From Scatophagus argus (lineage: Eukaryota > Chordata > Actinopteri > Scatophagidae), in contig NC_058513.1 in NCBI RefSeq assembly GCF_020382885.2, positions 11,495,641-11,559,640 on the forward strand: a stretch of DNA of 64,000 bases, given 5' to 3'. Positions within the stretch are counted from its first letter, which is position 1. The number at the start of each line of letters is the position of its first letter. Shown here piece by piece: positions 50,079 through 61,858 of the stretch. Below the pieces are notes generated by a model. The model saw only the letters and a program-made list of their open reading frames with translations, was not told the DNA's origin and made no database searches. The position numbers were made by a program, and so were the translations under genes.

Positions 50079-53000
50079 AGGGGGGGGCAATGGGATGACA
50101 AACACAACAAATATCCCGAGACTTTGCTTGATATGTGCACACCACTCTGTGAGACACGCATTAGCATTAAAAAGGAAACGAAAGCAAAACATGATGAAAA
50201 ACATGATCCTATTAACAAATCTTAAAAGCCTTCGTGTCTGAATAATGTGCTGATAATCACCACATCAAACTGTGCTTGGCTGTTTTTCATCTCCATGTTC
50301 TGAATCTCAGTTCTTACAAATCATGTCGCCATCTTAGAGTATTTCCACATCTAACAGTGTGGAAATGCAAATACCAAACAAAGAGTGAATATTTGATTTT
50401 ACTGCTGTGAAAGGAGGGCGGGAAAACTCCTGCGATGTGATAAGTAAAGAGAAACTATGTGGTTACAGGACTCTTGATGCACCTGTAGCCAGCGCAGCAC
50501 GTTCTCACCCTCAGGCTGATTACAGTACAGGGGCTTGACAGATCAAATCCAACAGGATATGAACCATTTGAACCATGCAACAAAAAGAAAAAAAATAAAC
50601 AGACATGTGCTGATTGTTATTATAGCTTCAGCTGTGACGGTGACTGTTCATTTTCTCTTTTTAAGTCATCGAGAAAACATTCAATCAGCATTAACAGGAA
50701 TCAAACTGAACTGAAACTTTGACTACAGTGGAAGATGGGTCACATTAACATTACAAAGAAACCAGGTTGTTGGCAGTGATTAGACTGAAATCTTCTATCT
50801 GGATAGGGGAGCGTGTATATTTGCATGTATAACAATGAGAAACAGTGAGCTCTGCTTTCAGAAAGTTGTCATGATCTAATCGCAGTCTGGATCAATCAGT
50901 CAATCAGAGAAGAGCAAGATAACACTGTCTGACGTTCCCTCACAAAGGTCAAAATGTACTTTTCAGGAAAGGGAAATTATATTCATATATATCAGACTAC
51001 ATGTAATCAGTAATATTAAAGTGACAGATACCATGTAAAAGTCTAATTAAAAAAGCTGTCATTGATGCTTAACAAATTTTTGATCATTTTGCTCAAGAAC
51101 GTCACGATTATGGTCATTTTTCTTTTTTATCACCAAGTTTTAATAAGCTTAGCTTAGCCATAAATGAAAATTACAAGTTAATTTCCAAATCATTTATATT
51201 TCCACTCTGCTTCCCTTATAAAAAGTCAGGTAAAGTCAATTTACTTTCTCAGCAACTACTGTGAGTGCCCTCGAGTAAGACACTAAAACCTCCAACTGAT
51301 GTTCTGACTCAGTGAGTAGAAAACTATGGCCGTGACAAGCAGCTCCAAGCCTGTGCCTACGAGTAAGAACCCAAACAATGCTCAATCTACACAACACTGA
51401 CAGTCAAACAGCACAATGTCTGACGCATAACCTGATGAATACCATCTTCAGTTCAAGCCTACCTGCCACTCTGCTGGACCTGGCTTCTCGAGCAAGTCCA
51501 AACAGTGTGGAAAGGTGTGCCATGGGCCATGTGACAGCTCGCCACAGCCAGACTTTGGGTCCCCTTCTAGAGTGGGCCATGCTGTCTCCACTACTGCAAA
51601 AAAAATTCCCAAAACCTCACCCAGTGTGTATTCTCTCTCCTATTCTCTCTACTCCTTGAAGAAGAAGAATGATGGAGAAGGGAACTGAAAGACTTAGAAC
51701 ATTTGGATAGAGGGACGGGTCTCAAAGAAAGACAGAGGGTGGAAAAAGAGACAGAGGCCCACGTGCATTGCTTACTCTCTCACTATGTGCAGGAATGCAC
51801 CTCGTACCTAAGTGAAAAAGTGTTGGGCTGCCACAGACAGCACTGTGGACCCTCAGAGTCTGAGATGGAAAACACTAATCTAGTACATAATTCTTGTTTT
51901 TGATATGTGTAAATATATTGGGGAACAAAAAAATACTATGTGTGCTCACCATTACTGAATCTCTCTACACATTAGAGAATCTGCGATATCTTAGAAACAC
52001 ACTTTCAGGTTCAGCTTGTGTCGTTGTAACCGTAGGGTGAGTTTGTCGTGTCAAATGAGGTGCGAAAGCCGTCAGCTATTAAGACACATTATCTTAATTA
52101 GACTAAAACCTGCCAAAACTTACCTCAAAACAAATTCGTCAAATTCACCTAAATCCTGCAGCGACACGGAGATTCTGCCACATTAGCTGTAATTTTCTTA
52201 AGTAGCAATGCGGTGAGACAAAACAAATTCCTCAATATGTACTGTACATATATATGCACCCCTCCAGACACACCCAAAGACACTCACACACCAATCCTCA
52301 TTCCGCTGATCATTGTGAACAGTAAATAGTGATGTCTTGTTTGAATAGTTTACAGTGGAATTTAAATACCTGCATGTATGTGTGCCGGGATAACAAGTCA
52401 AAGAGGAAATCTGGTAAGCACCCGTGGCTCATTTTAGGATTCTTGCTATATTACATTTTGTCTTCAGTGAATTGGTATTACTTTTGAACCAACCTGCGGG
52501 CATCAGGGCCTCACAAGTGAAGTATGACATCAAGTAAGGAAAAGAGAAATTCTACTTTATTTGTCTTCTCTTCTGCATAGTTTCCGTCTAACCCATTCTG
52601 CGACAGTAACTCATTTGTAAATGTAAAAGGAACAGCAAAGAAAAACATCTACATTAATGCATGTGGACAATGTCTAACAATTTTGCCTGCTAGTTTTCTG
52701 TTCTCAGTTTCTTAATGCCCATTGATTTGAGTGGCAGATATGTATTTGTTTATAGGGTAGACATCAATACTTAAAGAACAGAGATTCTGAATGAGATTAA
52801 TCTCTCAATTAACCCAAGTTATTTACTCCTTCGTTGTGTGTTTTTCCATCTCTCTACTGTTGATTATCTAATAAAGGCATGAAAGGTACATAAAAAACAC
52901 TCGCAGTCTTCTGCCCAATAGCCTTACCTTGTAGCTGCTGCTGCTCCAGGGCCAGTGTCTCCAGCGTGTAGTTGCAGAACTCCAGATTCTCCATGGCTTG

Positions 53001-56000
53001 CATGCGGGCCGTCTCATCCTCCTCCTCCTCCAACATGGTCCGGAGTTCCTCCGCTGTGTGCGCATATGCCTCCATGTCGTGCTCCACCTCTTGTAGCCGC
53101 AGGAGCAGCTGGTACTTTTCTTCCTCTTCTTGCTGTCTCTGACTTTCCAACTCCATCTCTCTCTCCAGCTCCTTCTCGGCTTCCAGCTGGCGCTCAATTT
53201 CATCCTCCTGAGCAGCTGCAAGGTCACCAAACTCAGTCTGCCCTTGGTTTATTTGATCGTGTACATTTATAACTGGTTCGTCAGGAGTGTAGAAGATGGG
53301 GCTATTGGTGAGAGAGTTGCTGGATGGAGGTACAGTATTTTGTCTCGGGCAACGTGGAGGGGGACGTGGAGCAGGACGCGCTGGTTTGTATGCTGGTGGG
53401 GCTGGGGGACGAAGGACTCTAGGACGAGGGGGAGGCGGGCGAAGGGTCCTGCGCCTCTCTAGTGAAGAAGTAGCAGAGTTTGATTTCAAGAAGTTGGACC
53501 CAGGTGGATGCAAGGAGCCTCGGATGATATCCCTTTCATCACTGTAGTCCAGAATCGAAAAATGGCGTGAGATTTGGTATTGCTGGCTCAGATCTCCTAC
53601 AGAGGACATGTCCCTGGGAGCACCGGAACTCATGTTCTCATCACTATATGAAGTAGTCAAGCTTTTCTCAAATTCGAAAAGCTGCTGGGAAAGCTTGGCC
53701 TCCAGGTCACTGGCTGAGGTTGCCAGAGCATCTAAGGTGAAGGATGTTGCCATTAAACCATTAGAGCCACGCGCTGTCTGCTGGGAACGCTGTGTCTCAG
53801 GACTGCCCATTATCATATCAGCATCACTGACACTACCATGGCGCGTCAGCTTCTTCTGCATCTGGCTCTGAGCAAGGTTAAACAACACCTGGCCAAGACT
53901 AGCCCTGCTATTGGTGGTGGCACCATCCGTTGGTGGACTCTGGTTGTATCTGCTGTTTTTAGACCAACCAGACTGAGTGCTAGGGAGGGTTACGCTATGG
54001 CTTAATTTGGACTGTGAGGGTCGAGAATTACCATTAGTATACTTCAACCAATTTGTGCCAGAAGATGGGCCACTGTGCCTATGGCTACGGGTAGGCGGGC
54101 TCGGCCGAGCTGGGAGTCTGGGCCTTGCTGGAGGAGTGGATTTGGGTCTCTGAGGCCCTCGCTTTGTTTGGGCAACAGGTCTATGTGGCTGAGAGTCAGG
54201 CCTGCTACCCCCATCTCTCTGTCCTCTGTTGTTAGTTTGAGCTCCATTGCTTTTGTTTTCATTTTGCAACCTTTGCTCCTCAGTTCTCTCAAAGTAGTCC
54301 AAGTCCCACACTGTGTGATCCTCATATATCCTCCATTCAGAATCATTCTCTGACTCATTGGGACATAAATGACCTGAGCTGTATTCAGCATCACAGCTGT
54401 TCTCTTTTTCTGGTTCAACAACATTTGTTTCATCTGTGGTTTTCTGTCCATCGCCCTCTATTTTGACAAAACGATGAGGAAAAATGCCACGCTGTCCTCG
54501 CAGCTCCCCCTCCAGCCAGCCATCTTCCAAAGTGCTTATTACACGTATGCGATCCCCCATATCAAAGTCCAACTCACCTGGTTCCATGGCCCGAAACTCA
54601 TACAGTGCCACTACATAGAGACCGCCCTCCTCCTCTTCCACGACTTCTACTCCAGCCTCCTTCTGCTCCTCTTCCTCCCTCACAAAAACCTCTCCTCCTT
54701 CTACACCTTCCTCCTCGGTCCCCTCTCCTCCATCATAAGGGTCCTCGTAGTTAAATTGCTCAGAATCACTGTTCAAATACTGGCAGTCTGCAGGTTCCTG
54801 AGGGGATCGAAGGGGACCCAGGAGCTCCACAAAACCCTCTGGGAAGATGCCCCTACGGCCCTCCAGCTCACCCTGGAACCAGCCTGGCTCGGGCAGGTCG
54901 GTTATGATGATCAAGTCCCCCTCACGGAAGTCCAGCTCCTCATTGAGCTGGGCATGGAGGCTCATTAGGGCCCGGGCCTGGCCCAGGGCATAAGGTGGGA
55001 GCTCTGAAGCCTGGGCCTGAGCTGAGCGTTCAGACAGCTGCCTGGAGCGGCCTGAAAGGTTCAGCTCCTTCACACATGATGTGGGGAAAAGACCACGGAT
55101 GCCCCATGCGTTACAACCACGCTGCCAGGATTCTCCGAGGTCCATGGACCCTCCTGCCTCTCCAACTACCACATCACCTAGAGACACATGGAACAAAGAG
55201 GATCACATTTAATATTCACCTCACTGATGTGAGTCTAACTAAAGGATTTTTTTTTTTTGTGGAGCTGCAAACTGGTGAGGCTGGCAGAGTTTGATAGATG
55301 ATTTTTTCCCCATATTTTGCACTGTTGGGGAAAAATACTACATTAAACTGAATTAAAATGAATTAAAATGAACTGGCTTCACTTAATATGAATGGAATAA
55401 TCTGTTGGCCACATTAAATCTCAGTATTATCTTTTTTTAGATAACCTTTATTACTGCATTCCTAATAACTGTACAGGGTTCAGGCCTGCTGCTAATAAAT
55501 CTGGAGAGTCAGGGATTACAGGAATGTTGACTGGTCAGCCAGAAGTCAAGGGGGTCACATTCCAAAGACCTGCGGCTCCACCTCCTATTGTGTCTGGGGC
55601 CAAAACTGGCCCACAGCCAGAATGGACCATGGAAATTCATACTGGAAATGAACATTTCAACTCTCACAAGGCCTGAATGTTTCCTGTGTTCTAGAAAGTG
55701 TTATTTATCTGTACAAGAATAAAAAAAAATTGAAATACTGTTGTTGAGTGAATCTAATCACAGGGTAAATCAAAAGAAAATAAGAAATATGTATGGATGA
55801 TAAAAGGACGCTGGATAGAATGCTGACTACTTACAGTATTTGACATAGTTAGGGCTGATGAAGAGGAAGGCAGTGGGTTACCACCTTATACTTAAGGTGC
55901 ATAAAATTAATTATTAATTAATAAAAAGTGTGTCTTTTGTTGAAATGAAATTTTTAAGTTCTAAATATTTCAAGTACAACTACATAACAAAAACAACAAA

Positions 56001-58117
56001 AAGACAGCTGCACACAGGCTACAGGTTTGGCTCTGGGGCCATCTAGGGGAGAGTTTTGGAAAAAGACTTTGTGTGTCTTGGAGTTTGTTGAGATGATCTT
56101 TATCTTATTTTCCTATCAATGCCCTAAAAAAGGTTCCAGTAGACTTTAGACACTCTTCGGTGGCTAATGTGATTCCAGCTTTGTTGTTTATGTTGATAAT
56201 GACGATGACATGACTGGTCATGCTCTTAAACTGAGATTCTACTTCAAAGAGGTTGCCATCAAGGAAAACCAGTGCCTTGTCTCCATTCCCTGTGATCACT
56301 TCCTATATTACAATATGATTTGTAGAAACTTTTTCATTAGTTTTGTTGTTCAGCTATTAGTAGAATACTCAGTACTATTATAATCAAATGGTGCAATAAA
56401 GTGTTTGATTTTCATTTCTGGAGACAGTCAACTCAGGTCCCAGTTTGTGGCAGTGGAGTCAAGGCGTCCGGTGACAGTATCCAACACAACACAACTACAC
56501 TACAGCACAAAATAAACAGTTTACCTGAGCACAGCGACATCAACAAGCAGCGTTAAGCTAAGTGAGAAAACACGAGCCATTAGCGTTGACAGTAGTATTC
56601 TTGTGTCGGTGTTTGGCTTATGCAACTACAGCCAGTAACCTGTACAAAACATCTTCTTACAAGTAACAGATAACAGAGCCTGTGTGTGCTCTGACTGATT
56701 CATAATACAATCATTACTCTAAAGTCATCATTGTCTGTATGCAGTGTGTCTGTACCTCTCTTCAAGGGCAAGTTGCCCGGCTGTACTGAGCTGAAGTCAT
56801 TAATGCACACATACAGTCTGTCTCCAGGCTTGGTACTGGGAATGGTAACCTCCTCCACGAAGGTGCTGGGAAACTGACCTGAAGACAGGAGACAGACGAT
56901 GAACACATCTGGGTGACTACAGTACACACAATGAAAAACTTGTGTTTACTCAAGACAATGACATCAGTAACTGTTTTAACTCACGGTATCTTCATCTTAA
57001 TTTCAGAATTTGCAGATAATATGAGTATAGTGAGAAGAGGGGAAAGTGTAATTTAGTGCAGATTTACATTGTGGAATGAAATTTTTTTTCTATAGGCTAG
57101 ATTAAGACTAAGACTAAGACAGAACCAACAGCAGATCCAGCACAGGTGCTACTTGGTACTGCAACTCTACTCATATTAGAAAAAACCAAGATGAAAATCA
57201 GAAGGTTATAACTTGTATAACTTTTTGAGACTGTCATACAATAGAACAAAATGTTATTTGAACAAAGCTGATTGGCCATTAGTGTAAAAGGCCAGACAGT
57301 CCCGACTGTAAACAGTACTTGTATACATGCATGTCACACTGGCAGTTTGGATATCATCTGGCTTTGTCAGGAGTGTTTTAGGAAGTCCACACTGACTTCC
57401 CATCAGCACTTCCTTCTGAGGGAATCCCCTTTCTCATATTAAGTGACGTGCGACTTTTGGAAAACTTAAGTAGATTTCCATGAGTAACGTGCACTTTAGG
57501 GAGCACATCCTGTCCAGAATGCATTGTGACCTTTCATCATACTGCAAAACAAACAATTTAACATCAAATGAAGAGTGGATTGTTTCATTTCTAATGCCCT
57601 GCACCCCTCCAACCCCTCCCTCTTACTCTACACATAGCCTGTCATGTATGAATGGTTTGATGCATTACAAAACTCAGAAAGGAAGTGAACCAAAGCATGT
57701 CAAGACTTAGTAGAAATCACTGCTGGATTGCATCATTTCCCATTTCAAACACTAAATGCCTCCCACATGCACTCATCAGCACCAAAATGAAAGACCAATA
57801 TGTCAATCACAGTTTCTCATGTGACTTTTTATAATCAATAAGTTACAGGAAGCCTCTCCATGTAGGTTTTCAACATAACTAAAGTTCTTTGTGGTAAATA
57901 ACGTGGAACTTCTTCAGAGAAACTTCGAGCGTATTGGTTTATTTTCAGCAATAATGACCCCTGACACCTTACCTGTGACGCCATCTTTGTTACCAACCAA
58001 CCAGAAGTCATCCAGGACACTGAGCACCTCAATGACATCACCGGCAAAGAGTGGCAGCTCCTCAGAGACGCTGGGGAGAAACTCGAACACGGCACGCACC
58101 ACCGATCCTGCTTCCAT
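28756..58117 (-). CDS. dnmbp: Dynamin-binding protein (Tuba), long form, 16 coding exons, 1711 aa
   Basis: Cdc42-specific exchange factor and scaffold linking dynamin to actin regulators. Coding exons in order: 58117-57973, 56878-56756, 55177-52928, 35501-35287, 34771-34672, 34318-34171, 32957-32940, 31961-31762, 31668-31538, 31431-31327, 31102-30974, 30863-30528, 30417-30229, 30120-29922, 29813-29152, 28941-28756; 5136 nt, every phase consistent. Domains by residue: SH3-1 about 1-62 ([19 protein letters not shown]), SH3-2 about 66-126 (divergent, its ALYDY motif weak), SH3-3 about 157-212, SH3-4 about 276-331, Pro-rich and acidic coiled-coil up to about 839, DH about 865-1060 with the [20 protein letters not shown] block, BAR about 1090-1300, SH3-5 about 1378-1445, SH3-6 about 1650-1709 ending RKSEYT. 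This matches human Tuba order (1577 residues). Start chosen because [13 protein letters not shown] aligns with the family start. An acceptor at 58128-58130 shows that at least one noncoding 5' exon lies further right. Confidence 0.95.
32940..32957 (-). CDS. dnmbp: 18-nt microexon of dnmbp within the DH domain
   Basis: Flanked by a good acceptor (CTTTCAACAG) and donor (GTAAGT) on the minus strand. It is needed to keep frame and homology: the preceding exon ends in phase 2 and the joined product reads [19 protein letters not shown]. Skipping it would remove six residues in frame from the DH core. Confidence 0.85.
33305..33336. repeat. (AC)16 microsatellite in a dnmbp intron
   Basis: Uninterrupted CA repeat between dnmbp coding exons 6 and 7. 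Confidence 0.95.
37251..37290. repeat. (CA)20 microsatellite
   Basis: Perfect 40-base CA repeat in dnmbp intron 4. Confidence 0.95.
42789..42808. repeat. (TG)10 microsatellite
   Basis: Perfect dinucleotide repeat in dnmbp intron 4. Confidence 0.9.
43862..43889. repeat. (CA)14 microsatellite
   Basis: Perfect CA repeat followed by a short imperfect extension to about 43898, in dnmbp intron 4. Confidence 0.95.
45316..47071 (-). CDS. dnmbp: Predicted alternative first coding exon of dnmbp (585 codons, Tyr/Asp/Arg-rich)
   Basis: An open frame starts with ATG at 47071 ([20 protein letters not shown]) and would run unspliced to a stop at 45290. It contains a donor, CAAG|GTAAAC, at 45316/45315 in phase 1, the phase of the normal exon 3 (52928); the next acceptor at 35501 needs exactly this. 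Splicing gives ...[14 protein letters not shown] and a 1457-residue protein with DH, BAR and both C-terminal SH3 domains. An in-frame TGA lies 17 codons upstream of the ATG and the sequence just before it makes a poor acceptor, so a first exon is likelier than a cassette exon. Parts: short Gln-rich helix (about 45-62), Pro/Met-rich part (about 70-125), long Tyr/Asp/Arg/His/Lys-rich part (about 190-480), basic tail. It could instead be an intronless nested gene. I recognise no homologue. Confidence 0.6.
47072..47460 (-). promoter_or_regulatory. dnmbp: Candidate internal dnmbp promoter and 5' UTR
   Basis: Upstream of the alternative exon on the minus strand: a CCAAT box (47444-47448) followed 10 bp later by a GC-rich KLF/Sp1-type GGGAGGGGC (47426-47434), then Pur/Pyr-rich sequence around 47340-47380. 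No TATA box. Arrangement and distance (about 360 bp from the ATG) fit a TATA-less promoter, but these motifs are common by chance. Confidence 0.35.
47461..52927. other. dnmbp: dnmbp intron 4, upstream part (about 5.5 kb)
   Basis: Between exon 3 and the alternative exon. Contains a (TG)15 repeat at 50048-50077 followed by a G run. No transposon or exon recognised. Open frames at 48965-49150 (minus) and 51378-51659 (plus) have no family resemblance or clear splice context. Confidence 0.5.
50048..50077. repeat. (TG)15 microsatellite
   Basis: Perfect TG repeat followed by a GGAGGGGGGG tract, in dnmbp intron 4. Confidence 0.95.
55178..57972. other. dnmbp: dnmbp introns 2 and 3 around coding exon 2
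   Basis: Apart from coding exon 2 (56756-56878) this 2.8 kb shows no coding sequence or recognisable repeat. An open frame at 56105-56299 (minus) is short and lacks support. Confidence 0.5.
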
Positions 58118-58127
58118 TACTCATAAC
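58118..58127 (-). other. dnmbp: dnmbp 5' UTR fragment before the start codon
   Basis: The acceptor TCTACAG ends at 58128 on the minus strand and only 10 noncoding bases precede the ATG. They contain an out-of-frame ATG (ATGAGTA) overlapping the real start. The frame it opens meets a TGA after about 20 codons, inside coding exon 1. Confidence 0.6.
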
Positions 58128-61100
58128 CTGTAGAGGTAAAAAAGAAGAAGATTAAAAGATAATTCTCACAGTTTTATATTAATAACACATGAAGAAACAC
58201 AGAAAAATAAAATTAACAAGATGCAGAAAGTGCAAAAAATTTACTAAGAATATAAGATGCAGATGTCTTTCCAATGAGGGAATGTGTCTCAGTTTTCCAA
58301 ACCAGGCACAGTGGTGCTATTCAAAATCCTCGCCATACAAATCAACAAATGCCTCACAGAGAGTTTGTGAAACGACACCAAATGAAAAGGGGAAGTGAGA
58401 GCGTGAGAAACCTACAATTAAAAGGAGAGAGAAAAGAGGCAGAAAAGCACAAAGAAAGAGGGCTCGACTTAAGAAGGTTGAAGGACATTCCTCAAGACTC
58501 TTCTGTCCGTCTCCCATTTCTCTGCTTTTTCACGAGGGGATGACGTTTAGGGACGTACAGTAGCTGCAGAGCTCTGCGTTAGGGTGGCTGGCAGCTGCAA
58601 CACTCATGTGCAGGTCAAGGATTTCTACCTACTGTATGTTATCTCTGACTTCTGACCTCTGTGTCTCTCACTTCTTTATCATTTCACTGTTTGTTTTTCT
58701 TCCTTGTTTGCTTCCTATAATGCAATAAAATATGAATTCTTCTTAATCATATCTCATTACAGAGGCGATCCGTAATGAGATATGGGTTTATCGTTTTATA
58801 GCTTTTCTTACAGTGAAGCACAGAAATGGTCCCGTTTCTCCTCCTTTTTGTTTCGGTTGCTCACCTACTAGTTGGTTTCATGCAAAGAACGCACCTGAAT
58901 GAAGACGACTGTGTCTTCATTTTTAACTTGTCTACAGCCAAACAGTGAGTGGTTACAATCCAAATCACTGCAGTATAATCACTTCCAACAACCCCTGTTC
59001 CTCTTAAATGACCAGCATCTGCAGTCATGGTTAAATCTTCTTGTTTTGGGAAACAGAGTAGATATTTCAATAAATGGGTGTAATTTCTAAATGTCTTTTT
59101 CTGAGAGTGTTCACGCCTCACACTGTTTGCGTCTGCAGCTCCTGATAACTGGCATGCGTGTGAGAGGAAGTCTTATTCATCACTTTTAGGCAAAAAAAAA
59201 ATAACCCTTCAAATTTGTGTAAATTTGTGCATAATCTCAATTTCAATTATCGCATACAAACGCTCACAAAACAACAGAAAAACTGCATTTAATAAGTCTT
59301 TTACCAGCCTTTGTGTATCATCATCAGCGGACAGACTAACTACAGGTGGGCAGGTGGGGATGGACACAGTGAGAGAGACGAGAAATGGGAGAAGAGGGTG
59401 GTAGTTTGCCACGCTCAATGGGGTCTCTGTTATGTGGACCGATGGAGCCGAGGGGGGCACAGAAACAGGACTCTGACCCAGTTCAGTTCAGTCTCTGGGG
59501 AGAGACTCAGGTTATCCTGGACATATAGAGGGGGACGGATGACAAGCATTAACAGAGGAAAGAAAGCGCATGGATGTGTGAGGGTGGCCGCTTGCAGTGA
59601 AGGATGAAGCAGTACTGTTTTGCTTAACAAAAGCAGTTGGGGGTCACTGTTCAGCAATGTAGCTTTGAGCTAGTGAGCTCCAAACCACATAGTGTTAAAG
59701 CCACAGTGAAACCCAAGCCAAGGCATTAACTAATGCAAGCCAACAGGAGGTGTCCAAGTAGAGGCTGAACAACACAGCAGACAACGAGCACCAACAGGCT
59801 GAGTGTTCAATTTATTCAATGGAACAGAAGCCACGTCGTTTCTTGTTAATTTTTAGATTTGAATGTTATCATTAACCGATCTCATCCAGCCTCAATAAAA
59901 GAATAAAATGTCATGTCCTTTGTAGTAAAGCAGAGTGAACAACACGAAGTGTAACTCATTTTTCTGCTTATTCCCAGTTCAAATGAAACAATGGCTGCCT
60001 GTCTGACACGGTGGCAAATTAAACATGCCCAGACATGCACACAGGTGAACACGTATCACCATCTTTCAGGAATGGTTTCCATAAAAAAGTGACTGATAAC
60101 CCAACAGCGAAACAGGAATCTGTAAACTCATACGCGTTGTTGAAGCAGGAAGGTCTACAGAGAAAAGCTCAAATTTTGAGTGTGTGGCAGGTTAGAAGCA
60201 CACAAAATAACTCATCTCACTCCTAATGAGTAAAAGGTAAAATGTCACAGAATAAGACCTTTTGACAACACATCACAAGTAAAAGAATGGTGCTCACGAA
60301 CAGGACAGAAATGTGCATGATTTTGGAAAGTGTTTCTTCTCAGTGACAGACGAAATCTTACTCCCCAAAAGGGGAAGGCTTCTGCCAGTCAATGCTCTGC
60401 CATGAATTAAAAAGAGCATGTCATAAAGTCACACTGTAGCAGAGACAAAACACAAAACAAATCATTTATCTAAAGCCTTGAACTTTTGCATTATAAAAAC
60501 ATCACCCGTTATACCGTCTGCTTCACTGCATGTGAAATCAGTGAGTAGACTGCAATCTTTCTGCTCAGGCATCAATAGTGTAGAGAGATTACATTAATGT
60601 TAATTTAGGTCTCAAACTTAAAAATGAACTGTGCATGTATTAAATATAACCACTTTCCACCACTTCACTCATCATGCATCTTGTCCACTCTGGCCTGCCA
60701 AACACAGCTGATCTCACAGCCAGCACTGGGAAAACGAAAACCTTTTTCCACACCTGACTGCAGTGCCAAGACCTGCGAAGAGTCACTGGGCTGCTGCAGC
60801 TTTCTTGAAGCTAATCCTCAGATCTGCATCCAGCCAGACAAGCTCCTTAGTGTTATTTATGGGTCTGTCAGTGTGTCAGTGGCTCGTGCGCTCGGTGACT
60901 TTTACACCCTGCTCTGGCAGATGACAACACAAGCTGCCTGATGGAAACACTGTATAGTTTCCCTGTGACACTGCGGTCACTTACAGTAGCTGAATGGTTA
61001 ACATTATACACAGGACAGCTGACACATAAAATAAGCTTAGATTTTCACACATTAAAGGCAAATCAATATAATTATAGAAAATTGTTGGGATTCCACAAAA

Positions 61101-61858
61101 AAAATAAATAGCAGAAACTGAAATGATTCAGTGACCACATGAGTATTCACGTCACTAATTGGTTCTGGTGTGTGGTCACGATTGTGGGTCTGCTGGATTT
61201 ACTGCAGCGCTGCAGTCTCCAAGATGAGGAGCTGGATGATACTAACCAAAGCTAAGTGACAACAGTTTTAGTCACGCCAGCAGCTTTCCGCACAAAATAA
61301 ATTATCTTAGCAACTACTATTAGATATTCAAGACCCCCAGAGGATAAATTTGAGTGATTTCAGTGATCCTTTAACATTTCCTCTCGCACCACTGTGAGGT
61401 CAAAACAGTTTGCCCTTTAGTTTGGTTTCTGATCAAATACCTAAAAATCTAATGACATGAAAAACAGCCTCGGCTTTATTTTGTGTTCATAACATATATA
61501 AAACATATCCATTACATGACATCTACACGTTAGCAGTGTTATATTTTGTTAAAACAATGCTTTATTTTGTCTAGACTTGCTACATGTTTAGAACACATGT
61601 CACTTTAGCACACAATGACTCAATGTGTTAATCTCCCAATGCCACTAGAACGTCAAAATAAAGGTCAGCACTACTTCAAACGTGCCTCGGCTTATTTAAC
61701 TAAGAACAACAGTGATTAGCTTCAGTTTCTATCCAGCTAATTCCCTTCATTCTATTCCTTGTAAGCCAATATCAGGTTACCACTGCATAAATTAAATTAA
61801 GTAACAGCAAGCATTAGTTAAAGATCTTGGTGATTTCTGATGCAAGAAAACATATAAT
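58128..61858. other. 5' intron or upstream region of dnmbp
   Basis: At least one noncoding dnmbp exon must lie to the right of 58128, in this stretch or beyond the window. I could not place it: there is no clear CpG-rich promoter here, and without RNA evidence a noncoding exon cannot be called. Open frames are short and unsupported. Confidence 0.4.

Noticed and set aside
60624..60941. 105-codon plus-strand frame right of dnmbp
   Set aside because: No recognisable domain, no start or splice context and no paralogue seen in the window.
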